Shown in pieces: positions 6,989-15,540 of a stretch of DNA of 18,251 bases. The stretch covers positions 1 to 18,251 of the forward strand of contig JBKOWZ010000090.1 in assembly GCA_046724665.1 (NCBI GenBank), read 5' to 3'. This DNA is from Actinocrinis sp046724665 (lineage in GTDB: Bacteria; Actinomycetota; Actinomycetes; Streptomycetales; Catenulisporaceae). The notes beneath the pieces were generated by a model. It worked only from the letters and a program-made list of their open reading frames with translations. It was not told the DNA's origin and did no database searches. The stretch's first letter is position 1, and every line of letters begins with the position of its first letter. The position numbers and the translations under genes were made by a program.

Positions 6989-7029
6989 GCTCAGAGGCCC
7001 AGCCGATTTTTCCGGCCGGGCCTTTGAGC
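6989..7029 (+). terminator. Long hairpin terminator after tRNA-Ala
   Basis: Arms 6989-7005 and 7013-7029 pair over 17 positions with one G-U pair and one mismatch, around a seven-base loop ATTTTTC. It starts 13 bases after the tRNA. Being symmetric, it may also stop transcription coming from the minus-strand secreted-protein gene that ends at 7114. Confidence 0.75.
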
Positions 7030-7113
7030 ATTTGCGTGCGAGATGTGGGCAAGGTCCCTGTTACCGCGAAAGTACCGTGACAGACGGCGGCAGTGGGACT
7101 GCTGTGCATGCCG

Positions 7114-7659
7114 TCAGGCGGGGTTGGTGAAGGTCAGGCTGGTGGTGCCGGTGGCTTGGGACAGGCCGGTGGTCAGGCAGGAGAGCAGGGCCAGGGGGTC
7201 GCGGACGTTGGCGATGGTGATGGTGTCGCCGGTGAAGCGTCCGATGGTGATGGTCGCGGTCAGTCCTGCGGCGCCGCCGGCGCTGCCGGCGGTGGTGACC
7301 AGTCCGGTGACAGTGGCGTGGCTGCTGGCCCCGCCGGTCCAGGCGATGTCGAGCGTGCCGGCGATGTTCGAGGCGGACAGGCAGGTCAGGTTGCCGGTGA
7401 GGGCGTAGGTGAAGGTGCCGGTGGTCGCGCCGCCGTCGGCGACCGCGCAGGTGGTGATCGTGCCGGATCCGGTGGAGGTGGTGGCCGGGCCCGGGGGCGC
7501 GGTGTTGGTGGCGGGCGGGCTGAAGTTGAGGGTGACCGAGGCGATGCAGGCGCCGACGGTGGAGACGGCGTGGGCCGACCCGGCGCTGGTGATCAGCGGC
7601 GTGGCGAGTAGGAGCGGTGCCATAAGGATGGCGCGGATACGGGCCCTGGTAGAGGGCAT
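7114..7659 (-). CDS. Secreted four-cysteine protein of unknown function
   Basis: The 181-residue product begins with a clear signal peptide: basic start, hydrophobic core ILMAPLLLATPLITSAG, and an AHA site at 29-31. The mature part is almost entirely Thr, Ala, Gly, Ser and Val in alternating beta-type patterns, with four cysteines (38, 71, 93, 161) that could form two disulfides. There is no transmembrane anchor, sortase motif or catalytic signature. I recognise the style from actinomycete exported proteins but no named function. Start ATG 7659 has AAGGA eight bases upstream. It lies downstream of the propeller gene on the same strand, separated by 120 bases with a strong hairpin, so it may be only partly cotranscribed. 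Extracellular location is likely. Confidence 0.75.
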   Translation of the reverse strand: MPSTRARIRAILMAPLLLATPLITSAGSAHAVSTVGACIASVTLNFSPPATNTAPPGPATTSTGSGTITTCAVADGGATTGTFTYALTGNLTCLSASNIAGTLDIAWTGGASSHATVTGLVTTAGSAGGAAGLTATITIGRFTGDTITIANVRDPLALLSCLTTGLSQATGTTSLTFTNPA

Positions 7660-7736
7660 GGCATCAGTCCTTGGATAGTCCGACGGGTGTCGTCGGGGTG
7701 GTCGGTGGTGACGGCTCCAGCCAGTCCTGGCCGGGA

Positions 7737-7768
7737 GCGGGCCCGGGACGGGGATGTCCCGGGCCCGC
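7737..7768 (-). terminator. Perfect 13-bp hairpin between the two secreted-protein genes
   Basis: GCGGGCCCGGGAC (7737-7749) and GTCCCGGGCCCGC (7756-7768) are exact inverted repeats around a six-base loop. The hairpin lies 11 bases beyond the propeller gene's stop at 7780. It is a likely intrinsic terminator without a T tract, or a partial attenuator that lowers expression of the 181-residue gene. Confidence 0.7.
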
Positions 7769-7779
7769 GGTGCGGCCGG

Positions 7780-9912
7780 TCAGCCGATCTCGATATTGCC
7801 GGTGCCGTTGGGCAGGATCGGAAGGCTCACGCCTCCCAGGGTGAGCCGGAGTCCGCTTGTGCCGGTGGCGGTGAGGACTTCGGTGGCCGGGAGGGTGACC
7901 GGAAGGAGTCCGGCGATGGTGATGGTGGCGGTGCCGGTCACAGCGGCGGCGTTGGTGCCCAGGGTGCCGCCTGCCAGGTGCAGATTGACGTCGATGTTGG
8001 TGCCGAGCACGCCGAGCAGCAGGCAGCGGGTGTCACCGGCGGCGGTGCCGTTGGTGTAGATCAGCGCCGCGGTGGCGCAGCGGCCGCCGGACAGGGAGAT
8101 TCCCAGCAGCGAGGCCGAGAACCCGCCTGTCATCGCCGCCGTGGCCGGGGTCGCGTTGACGACCGGTGTGGTCGCCGTGGCCCTGGTCCGCATTAGTCGA
8201 GCCGCCGCCGGCCTGGCGGAGTTGCCGTTGCCGCCGTAGTCCGGGGTGACGCGTACGCGGCCACCGGCGATGGCGCCGCCTACGGTGGTGGTGTTGTAGG
8301 TGAGCGTGAAGGCACCGGGGTCGGTCGCGGTCACGGTGAACGGGCAACTGCTGGCATGTCCGGCGATGGTGCAGGTCGCGGTGCCTTCGGCGTGTGCGGT
8401 GGTGGGACTGGTCAGGTAGAACGTGGTGATGGTCGCGGCGGTGATGCTGACGCCGGCCGTCTGGTCGTTGTAGTCCAGGCGCCCCTTGATCGGTCCGCCG
8501 GCCTGCGTCGCGCGGGCGTCGAATCCGAACTGCGCGTCATGGCCGCCGACGGCCAGGCGGCCGGCCGCGGTGGCCTTGGCGACCTCGTTGACGTAGGCGT
8601 ACCGGTCCGCCGACGCGGTGGCGCTGGTGCCGCTCGGAGTGGTGACGGTGACGTCCACCGAGCCCAGCGCGGTGGCGGCCGGGGCGGTGGCGGAGATCTG
8701 AGTGCTGCTGTCGACCGTGAAGGTGGTTGCGGCCGCGGCGCCGAAGTGCACGGCTGTCGCGCCGGTGAACCCGGTGCCGGTGATGGTCACGCTGGTGCCG
8801 CCGCTCAGGTCCCCGAACGCGGGACTGATCGAGGTGACCGCCGGGGCGACGGCCGTCGGCACGTCCAGGACCATCAGGATGTTGGCGTAGGAGCTGGTGG
8901 CATACGCACGGGTGCCGGCCGGGTTGACCGCGATCCCGCTCCCGCCCACCGAGCCCAGGGTGGTGACCAGGGTGTTGCCGGCGGGGTCTATCACCGCCAG
9001 GCCGCCGAAGCAGGCCACATACACCGACGTGCCGTCGGGGGTGACCGCAACCCCGAACGGGGTGTTGGGCAGCCCGCCGACAGTGGCGGTGATCGTGTTG
9101 GTGGCTGTACTGATCACCGACAGCGTCCGCTCGCGGTTGGTCACGTACGCAGCCGTCCCGTCCGTGGACAGGGCGATGCCCTCCGGGCGGCCGGAATCGG
9201 GGATCGTGGCGATCAGGGTGCCGGTGGCGGTGTTGAACACATCGACGCTGCCGCCGCCGGTGTCGGTCACGTACAGCTTGGCGCCGTCGGGGCTGACTGC
9301 CATGCCGCCGTCGGAGGAGTCGTCGAAGCCGAGGTTGTCGTCTTCGTAGAACCCGACCACGGTGTTGGTGGCGCTGTCCACCACGACCACGCCGTTGTCG
9401 GGGACATCAGCGAGGACGTCCTCGCTGGCCATCACGTACACGCGGGCGCCGTCCGGACTGACCGCGACCGCTGTCGCCTGGGCGCCGGTGGAGACCGTCG
9501 CGATGACCGTATTGGTCGCGGTGGAAATCACCGCGAGTTGCCCGGTGCGGGTTTGCGAGGATTGGTAGGTCGCGTAGACGCGCGTCCCGTCCGGACTGAT
9601 CGCGACCCCTGTGGTGAACCAGCCGGTGGGCACCGTGGCGAGTCGTGTGTTGGTGGCGGTGTCCACCACGACTACATCGCCGCTGCCGATATTGGTCACA
9701 TAGGCGCGGCTGCCGTCCGGGGTGACCGCCACCGAGAACGGGCGCGAATCCACCGGCACAGCCGTGACCACCGTGGGTACCGTGACCGCGTGCGCGGGAC
9801 CGGCCAGTGCGACAAGCCCGGCGACGCCCAGCGCGGTTGCCGACGCGACAGCCAGCAGCCGACGGCGATGATGGCCGCGCGGCTGACCGGTGACGGGATG
9901 GGTTAAGGACAT
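7780..9912 (-). CDS. Secreted seven-bladed YVTN beta-propeller protein with IPT/TIG domain
   Basis: The 710-residue protein starts at ATG 9912, preceded by a GAGGGGGG-like site. Residues 1-42 are a long signal peptide with RRRLLAVA (possibly Tat) ending at AHA. Residues about 52-355 hold seven repeats of the type VAVTPDGSRAYVTN...VVVDTATNT, one blade each, so a complete propeller. Residues 358-441 are an IPT/TIG immunoglobulin-like domain (VTSISPAFGDLSGGTSVTITGTGF). Residues 447-556 contain GHDAQFGFDARA and KGRLDYNDQTAG, resembling the post-COAP type of beta domain, with two cysteines (514, 523). Residues 585-710 are another beta-rich domain with Cys 612 and 630. No catalytic site or cell-wall anchor is visible. 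It probably acts outside the cell in binding or adhesion, but the ligand is unknown. An upstream in-frame start at 10014 would place a non-signal segment first and is unlikely. Confidence 0.88.
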   Translation of the reverse strand: MSLTHPVTGQPRGHHRRRLLAVASATALGVAGLVALAGPAHAVTVPTVVTAVPVDSRPFSVAVTPDGSRAYVTNIGSGDVVVVDTATNTRLATVPTGWFTTGVAISPDGTRVYATYQSSQTRTGQLAVISTATNTVIATVSTGAQATAVAVSPDGARVYVMASEDVLADVPDNGVVVVDSATNTVVGFYEDDNLGFDDSSDGGMAVSPDGAKLYVTDTGGGSVDVFNTATGTLIATIPDSGRPEGIALSTDGTAAYVTNRERTLSVISTATNTITATVGGLPNTPFGVAVTPDGTSVYVACFGGLAVIDPAGNTLVTTLGSVGGSGIAVNPAGTRAYATSSYANILMVLDVPTAVAPAVTSISPAFGDLSGGTSVTITGTGFTGATAVHFGAAAATTFTVDSSTQISATAPAATALGSVDVTVTTPSGTSATASADRYAYVNEVAKATAAGRLAVGGHDAQFGFDARATQAGGPIKGRLDYNDQTAGVSITAATITTFYLTSPTTAHAEGTATCTIAGHASSCPFTVTATDPGAFTLTYNTTTVGGAIAGGRVRVTPDYGGNGNSARPAAARLMRTRATATTPVVNATPATAAMTGGFSASLLGISLSGGRCATAALIYTNGTAAGDTRCLLLGVLGTNIDVNLHLAGGTLGTNAAAVTGTATITIAGLLPVTLPATEVLTATGTSGLRLTLGGVSLPILPNGTGNIEIG

Positions 9913-10095
9913 TCTGAGGTCCCCCCTCTCGAATCCGCGCCGACGCGGCCGGACTCGGCGGGCCCTGTGCACCACGGCGACGCGGTCAGTACACGGACAC
10001 GCGTCGGCGACCACCGCAGGTGGTGCCGCGTCACCGGAAGCAAGGTCGGACCCCGGCGATTCCCAGAACTATGGGCTCTGAGATGTCCCGGACTA

Positions 10096-10124
10096 TCAAT
10101 AGCCGAGATCCGACATGCTGTCAG
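10096..10124 (-). promoter_or_regulatory. Candidate promoter of the propeller gene
   Basis: Read on the minus strand, CTGACA (complement of 10119-10124) and TATTGA (complement of 10096-10101) are separated by 17 bases, a fair -35/-10 pair in otherwise GC-rich DNA. It would give a leader of roughly 175 bases before ATG 9912. Confidence 0.35.
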
Positions 10125-10127
10125 CAT
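10115..10127. promoter_or_regulatory. 13-bp palindrome overlapping the candidate -35
   Basis: ATGCTG-T-CAGCAT is a perfect inverted repeat with a one-base centre. It overlaps the -35 of the candidate promoter, a position typical of a repressor operator. The binding protein is unknown. Confidence 0.35.
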
Positions 10128-10258
10128 CAGATCCGGCAAAATCCTCCGCAGCCCAACGGTATCCGCTCGTCACCAAGAGCTGATCGCGGCATGTGACGAC
10201 GATGACACCGATGCCATCCGGGCACGCACGAAGGAGTGACCCGCGCCGCCGTCCTCCT

Positions 10259-10288
10259 ACTGTGTCTGCGAACGCAGGCAGCCACAGT
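10259..10288 (+). other. Imperfect hairpin upstream of the ClC gene
   Basis: ACTGTG (10259-10264) pairs with CACAGT (10283-10288), and inside it CTGCG (10266-10270) pairs with CGCAG (10273-10277) across an asymmetric internal loop. A second CACAGT follows at 10292-10297. It could be a leader structure or a binding site; it does not match a fluoride riboswitch. Confidence 0.25.
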
Positions 10289-10338
10289 ACGCACAGTCAC
10301 CGCGCAGGTGTAGGAGGGTGGGGAGGCGGTTCGGGGAA

Positions 10339-11637
10339 ATGCTGCGTATCAGCGGCACTGCCGCGATCCGTGCACGCATTCTGTGGATGAGTGCCCTGGC
10401 AGGCGCCATCGGCGGGCTGACCAGTGCCGCCTATCTCGGGGTGCTGGCACTCGCCGAGCGCTGGATGTGGCCGGACAGCTATCACAGCGCGCTGGCACAC
10501 GCCGCGGTGTTCCTGGTGACCGGCATCGCTATCAGCATCCTGCTGAGCGTGCTCGGCGACCCGGGCGAGACCGGCGTGCTGATCGGCAGCGTGCATGACG
10601 ACGGCGGACCCGCGACGCTGCGGCCGTTGTCGTCCCTGGTACCGGTCTCGCTGCTGAGCATCGCCGCAGGCGGCGGCATAGGCCCCGAGCCCCCGCTGAT
10701 GCAGACGACTGCGACGGTCGGCGCCTGGCTCGGACGGCGACTGCGCGTCACTCGGGCCGAACTGCGGATACTGACGGTCACCGGTATGGCCTCCGGGCTG
10801 ACCGTCCTGTTCGCCGCTCCGCTCGGCGCCGCCGTCTTCGCGCTCGAAATCCTGCATCGCAGGGGCCTGGAATACTACGAGGCGCTGCTGCCCGCGTGTG
10901 TGGGCTCGCTGACCAGTTACGGCGTCTACACGCTGCTGACCGGGCACGATCTCGGCCCGCTCTGGCCGGTCGCGCACACCTCGCCGAGCGTGCGACCCGC
11001 CGACCTGGTCGTCGGGCTGGCCGCGGGTGTCGCCGGGGCCGCCGTCGGCCACGTGTTCGGCTTCCTGCTCACGGTCTGCCGCCGGCTGGCGGCCACGCTG
11101 CCCGACTGGGCACGGCCGCTCGCGGCGGGCGTCGTCCTGGCCGGGATCGGCCTGACCATACCCAGCGGCCTGACCTTCGGCGACGCTCAGCTCGCCGAGT
11201 TCGTGCAGGATTCCTCGATCACTGCGGCGCTGCTGGCGACGGCCGCCGCCGGCCACCTGCTCAGCGCGGCGGTCACGCTCGCCGGACGCTGGCGCGGCGG
11301 CATCATCATCCCGATGTTCCTGGTCGGCTACTGCCTGGGCCGCGCCACCGAGGCGGCCGCCGGGCACGACACGCTCGCCCCGACGCTCGCGGTGTGCATG
11401 ATGGTCGCCTGCAACACCGCGCTGACCAAGACCCCGCTCGGCTCGGCCCTGGTGATCGCCCAGGCCGCCGGCACGGCCCAGTTGCCGGCCATGGTCGTCG
11501 CCGCGCTGACCAGCCTCGCCCTGTCAACCAGGGTGGCCTTCATCGGCGGCCAGGGGCCGCGCGGCGACTCACCGGACCTCTCGGGCCTCCTGGAACCCGC
11601 GGATCTTCTGCGTCAGCCTGTGGGCCGCCTCGGCTGA
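10339..11637 (+). CDS. ClC-family chloride channel/antiporter
   Basis: The 432-residue polytopic membrane protein has about ten hydrophobic segments and ClC signatures: GGGIGPEPPLMQTTATVGAWLG (two halves, 111-132), FAAPLGAAVFALE (158-170) and GGIIIPMFLVGYCLG in the C-terminal half. ClC proteins carry chloride or other anions, either as channels or in exchange for protons. The gating segment usually reads GxEGP, whereas here it is GIGPEPP, so the glutamate follows the proline. No CBS domains are present. ATG 10339 has GGAGG at 10322-10326, twelve bases upstream; GTG 10318 abuts AGGAGG with no spacing and is less likely. Its last 25 bases overlap the convergent tetR 3' end. Ion selectivity is unknown. 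Confidence 0.85.
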   Translation: MLRISGTAAIRARILWMSALAGAIGGLTSAAYLGVLALAERWMWPDSYHSALAHAAVFLVTGIAISILLSVLGDPGETGVLIGSVHDDGGPATLRPLSSLVPVSLLSIAAGGGIGPEPPLMQTTATVGAWLGRRLRVTRAELRILTVTGMASGLTVLFAAPLGAAVFALEILHRRGLEYYEALLPACVGSLTSYGVYTLLTGHDLGPLWPVAHTSPSVRPADLVVGLAAGVAGAAVGHVFGFLLTVCRRLAATLPDWARPLAAGVVLAGIGLTIPSGLTFGDAQLAEFVQDSSITAALLATAAAGHLLSAAVTLAGRWRGGIIIPMFLVGYCLGRATEAAAGHDTLAPTLAVCMMVACNTALTKTPLGSALVIAQAAGTAQLPAMVVAALTSLALSTRVAFIGGQGPRGDSPDLSGLLEPADLLRQPVGRLG

Positions 11638-12266
11638 GGCGTGACGTGCGCCTGGAAGCGCAGTTCGAGTCCTGTGATGAGCGCGTCCAGGCCGGTGTCG
11701 AACGCACCCTGGTCGATCTCGCGGCCGCGCGCCTGCAACCGGTGCGCCGCGGACAGATGCGGATAGTCGGACGCGTACAGCGCCGGATCGTCAACGAACC
11801 CCGCGGCGAACGACCCCGTCGCCGCGCCGACCACGAAGTAGCGCATCAGTGCACCTATATGCGTTGCCTCACGCGGTGGCCAGCCCGCGTCGGCGAGCGC
11901 GCCGTAGACCGCGTCGGCCATGCGCAGCGCGTGTGGACGGCGGCCGGGGCCGTGTGCGGTGATCGGGATCAGGTGCGGGTGCGCGGCCAGCGTCTCGCGG
12001 TACGACACGGCCCACGTCCGCAGCGCCTCCGGCCACGGCCGCACGCCCAGCGGGCCGATGTCCACCTGCGCGATCACCGTGTCGGCGACCGCTTCGAGCA
12101 ACTCGTCCTTGGTTGCGAAGTGGTTGTACAGCGAGGGGCCGCTGACGCCGAGCTCGCCGGCCAGCCGCCGCGTGGACAGCGCCGCCAGGCCCTCGGCATC
12201 GATCAGCGCGAGCGCCGCCGACACGATGCGCTCCCGGCTGAGCAGCGGGGATCTGGGCCTCGGCAT
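11613..12266 (-). CDS. TetR-family transcriptional regulator
   Basis: The 217-residue regulator has an N-terminal helix-turn-helix: RERIVSAALALIDAEGLAALSTRRLAGELGVSGPSLYNHFATKDELLEAVAD, the standard TetR DNA-binding pattern. A C-terminal ligand domain with AHPHLIPITAHGPGRRP and a TetR_C-like helix set follows. It is divergent from the acyl-CoA dehydrogenase operon, and a near-perfect 23-bp palindrome lies in the spacer, so it most likely represses that operon and itself, and is released by an acyl-CoA or related ligand. ATG 12266 (MPRPRSP) was chosen; a GTG at 12278 with GGAA seven bases upstream is an alternative adding four residues. The 3' end overlaps ClC by 25 bases. Confidence 0.9.
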   Translation of the reverse strand: MPRPRSPLLSRERIVSAALALIDAEGLAALSTRRLAGELGVSGPSLYNHFATKDELLEAVADTVIAQVDIGPLGVRPWPEALRTWAVSYRETLAAHPHLIPITAHGPGRRPHALRMADAVYGALADAGWPPREATHIGALMRYFVVGAATGSFAAGFVDDPALYASDYPHLSAAHRLQARGREIDQGAFDTGLDALITGLELRFQAHVTPQPRRPTG

Positions 12267-12319
12267 CGTGTGATGCACCTCGCTCTTCCGTGTCGGCCGT
12301 CCGATAGGTTACAGTCCAT

Positions 12320-12342
12320 TAAAACTAGCACTGCAAGTTTTA
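12320..12342. promoter_or_regulatory. 23-bp palindromic operator, likely for the divergent TetR regulator
   Basis: TAAAACT (12320-12326) is mirrored by AGTTTTA (12336-12342), and the inner bases GCA/TGC (12328-12330 and 12332-12334) also pair, so only one of eleven position pairs fails. It is the only AT-rich stretch in the spacer between tetR and the acyl-CoA dehydrogenase gene. Size and position are typical of TetR-family operators. Minus-strand TTGCAG inside it could serve as a -35 for tetR. Confidence 0.7.
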
Positions 12343-12389
12343 TGGCGGACGAGAGACGCTGACGGCAGGCGACGGCGAGGGAAGCGGCC

Positions 12390-13541
12390 ATGGATCTCGC
12401 GCTCGACGAGGAGCACACGGCGCTGCGGCGGCTGGCCGCGGACTTCACCGACCGCGAGATCGTCCCGTACGCCGCCGAATGGGACCGCGCCGAGTCGGTG
12501 GACCGCGGCATCGTCAAACGGCTCGGCGCGCTCGGGCTGCTCGGCCTGACCATCCCCGAGCAGTACGGCGGCAGCGGCGGCGACCACTTCGCGTACGTGC
12601 TCGCACTCGAAGAACTCGGCCGCGGCGACTCCTCGGTACGCGGCATCGTCTCGGTCTCGCTCGGGCTGGTCGCCAAGTCGATCTGCGTCCACGGCACCGA
12701 GCAGCAGAAGCGCGCGTGGCTGCCCCGGCTGTGCTCCGGCGACGCGCTCGCCTGCTTCGCGCTGACCGAGCCGGACACCGGCTCCGACGCCGCGAATCTG
12801 ACCACGAAGGCGGTACGCGACGGCGGCGCGTGGTCGATCACCGGCTCGAAGCTGTTCATCACCAACGGAACCTGGGCCGAGGTCGCGCTCGTCTTCGCGC
12901 GCAGCGGCGAGCCGGGGCATCGCGGGATCACGGCGTTCCTCGTGCCGCTCGACTCGGCCGGCGTCACCCGCCGGGAGATTCACGGCAAGCTCGGGCTGCG
13001 CGGCCAGGCCACCGCGGAACTGGCCTTCGACGGCGTGCGCGTCCCCGACTCGGCGCGGCTCGGCCCGCAGGGCAAGGGCTTCACGGTCGCGATGTCCGCG
13101 CTGGCCAAGGGGCGCATGTCGGTCGCGGCGGGCTGCGTCGGCATCGCCGAGGCGGCGCTGCGGCACGCCGTGCGCCACGCCACCGAGCGGATCCAGTTCG
13201 GCGAGCCGATCGCGCGCCGCCAGCTCGTCCAGGAGCTGATATCAGACATCGCCGTAGACGTGGATGCCGCGCGGCTGCTGGTGTGGCGCGTCGCAGACCT
13301 CGTTGACCGCGGGCAGCCGTTCGCCCGCGAGTCCTCGGTGGCCAAGCTCTTCGCCAGCGAGGCCGCCGTGCGCGCGGCCAACAACGCGCTGCAAGTCTTC
13401 GGCGGCTACGGATACATCGACGAGTACCCGGTCGGCAAGCTCGTGCGCGACGCGCGGGTGATGACGCTCTACGAGGGCACCAGCGAGGTTCAGAAACTGC
13501 TCATCGGGCGTGCGCACACCGGAATCAACGCCATCGCGTGA
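12390..13541 (+). CDS. Acyl-CoA dehydrogenase
   Basis: The 383-residue flavoenzyme has the full family layout: an N-terminal helical domain, then CFALTEPDTGSDAANLTTKA and the flavin-contact WSITGSKLFITNG, then the beta domain, then QVFGGYGYIDEYPVGKLVRDARVM. The catalytic base is Glu 362 in LYEGTSEVQK, the position used by short/medium-chain enzymes. It would oxidise an acyl-CoA to trans-2-enoyl-CoA and pass electrons to ETF. Start ATG 12390 has a GAGGGAAG site upstream. It heads a four-gene operon with thiolase, SDR and MaoC hydratase, and is controlled from the TetR palindrome 48 bases upstream. Chain length and branching of the substrate cannot be read from the sequence. Confidence 0.93.
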   Translation: MDLALDEEHTALRRLAADFTDREIVPYAAEWDRAESVDRGIVKRLGALGLLGLTIPEQYGGSGGDHFAYVLALEELGRGDSSVRGIVSVSLGLVAKSICVHGTEQQKRAWLPRLCSGDALACFALTEPDTGSDAANLTTKAVRDGGAWSITGSKLFITNGTWAEVALVFARSGEPGHRGITAFLVPLDSAGVTRREIHGKLGLRGQATAELAFDGVRVPDSARLGPQGKGFTVAMSALAKGRMSVAAGCVGIAEAALRHAVRHATERIQFGEPIARRQLVQELISDIAVDVDAARLLVWRVADLVDRGQPFARESSVAKLFASEAAVRAANNALQVFGGYGYIDEYPVGKLVRDARVMTLYEGTSEVQKLLIGRAHTGINAIA

Positions 13542-13558
13542 CGCGGGGAGTGAGAGCG

Positions 13559-14746
<1,188 letters not shown>

Positions 14747-14778
14747 AATCGGGAACCACCGGAACGAAGGAGTTCGAG

Positions 14779-15540
14779 ATGAGTCGGTTCGACGGCAGGG
14801 TCGCGATCGTGACCGGCGCTGCGCAGGGTATCGGCGCGGCGATCGCGCGGCGGCTGGCGAGCGAGGGCGCGCAGGTCGGCGTGGTGGATCTGACCGCCGA
14901 GCGGGCGCAGGGCACCGCCGACGAGATCGCCAAGGCCGGCGGCGCCGCGCTCGCGGTCGGCGCCGACGTGTCGCGGACCGCTGACGTGCAGGCCGCGGTC
15001 GCCGCGGTGGTCGGCGAGTTCGGGCACGTGGACATCCTGGTCAACAACGCCGGGATCACCCGCGACAACCTGCTGTTCAAGATGAGCGACGAGGACTGGG
15101 ACTCGGTCATCGCGGTCAACCTGCGCAGCGCCTTCCTGATGTCGCGCGAGTGCCAGAAGCACTTCGTGGCGCAGCGGTACGGCAAGATCGTCTCGCTGTC
15201 CTCGCGCTCCGCCCTCGGCAACCGCGGCCAGGCCAACTACGCCGCGTCCAAGGCCGGGATCATGGGCCTGACCGCGACGCTGGCGATCGAACTCGGCCCG
15301 TTCGGCGTCAACGTCAACGCGGTCGCGCCCGGCTACATCGCCACCGCGATGACCGACGCCACCGCGAAGCGGGTCGGCTTCGAACCGGAGGCGTTCCAGA
15401 AGGCCGCCGCCGAGGCGACCCCGCTGCGCCGTGTCGGCACGCCCGAGGACGTCGCGGCGGTCGTCGCGTTCCTCGCCGCCGACGAGTCCTCGTTCGTCTC
15501 CGGCCAGACGATCCAGGTGAACGGCGGGGCGGACCGGTGA
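14779..15540 (+). CDS. SDR-family 3-hydroxyacyl-CoA/3-oxoacyl dehydrogenase (FabG-like)
   Basis: The 253-residue classical short-chain dehydrogenase has TGAAQGIG (12-19), NNAG (89-92), Asn 114, and a catalytic Ser 141, Tyr 154, Lys 158 triad (NYAASKAG). Asp 37 ends the second strand (VVDL), which in classical SDRs favours NAD(H) over NADP(H), consistent with an oxidative role. In this operon the best guess is oxidation of (R)-3-hydroxyacyl-CoA from the MaoC hydratase to 3-ketoacyl-CoA for the thiolase. Start ATG 14779 is fixed by GAAGGAG six bases upstream. An ATG at 14743 overlapping the thiolase stop is the weaker alternative. Its stop overlaps the MaoC GTG. Confidence 0.92.
   Translation: MSRFDGRVAIVTGAAQGIGAAIARRLASEGAQVGVVDLTAERAQGTADEIAKAGGAALAVGADVSRTADVQAAVAAVVGEFGHVDILVNNAGITRDNLLFKMSDEDWDSVIAVNLRSAFLMSRECQKHFVAQRYGKIVSLSSRSALGNRGQANYAASKAGIMGLTATLAIELGPFGVNVNAVAPGYIATAMTDATAKRVGFEPEAFQKAAAEATPLRRVGTPEDVAAVVAFLAADESSFVSGQTIQVNGGADR

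Larger units (their letters stand above)
9913..10338. other. Intergenic spacer between divergent propeller and ClC genes
   Basis: This stretch of about 425 bases holds no gene that I can support. Short open frames on both strands lack family resemblance and ribosome-binding sites. It contains a candidate minus-strand promoter, a 13-bp palindrome, and an imperfect hairpin upstream of the ClC gene, listed separately. Confidence 0.6.

Noticed and set aside
8356..9906. A 516-codon open frame on the plus strand opposite the propeller gene
   Set aside because: Its Gly/Ala/Arg/Asp-rich translation has no domain, and it is the antisense shadow of the well-supported YVTN gene in GC-rich DNA.
10141..10338. 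Fluoride riboswitch upstream of the ClC gene
   Set aside because: The conserved fluoride-riboswitch segments are not present; only an imperfect hairpin is seen.
10297..11367. A long minus-strand frame across the ClC gene
   Set aside because: It is a GC-bias shadow with a Gln/Arg/Gly-rich translation and no family resemblance; the plus-strand ClC motifs are clear.
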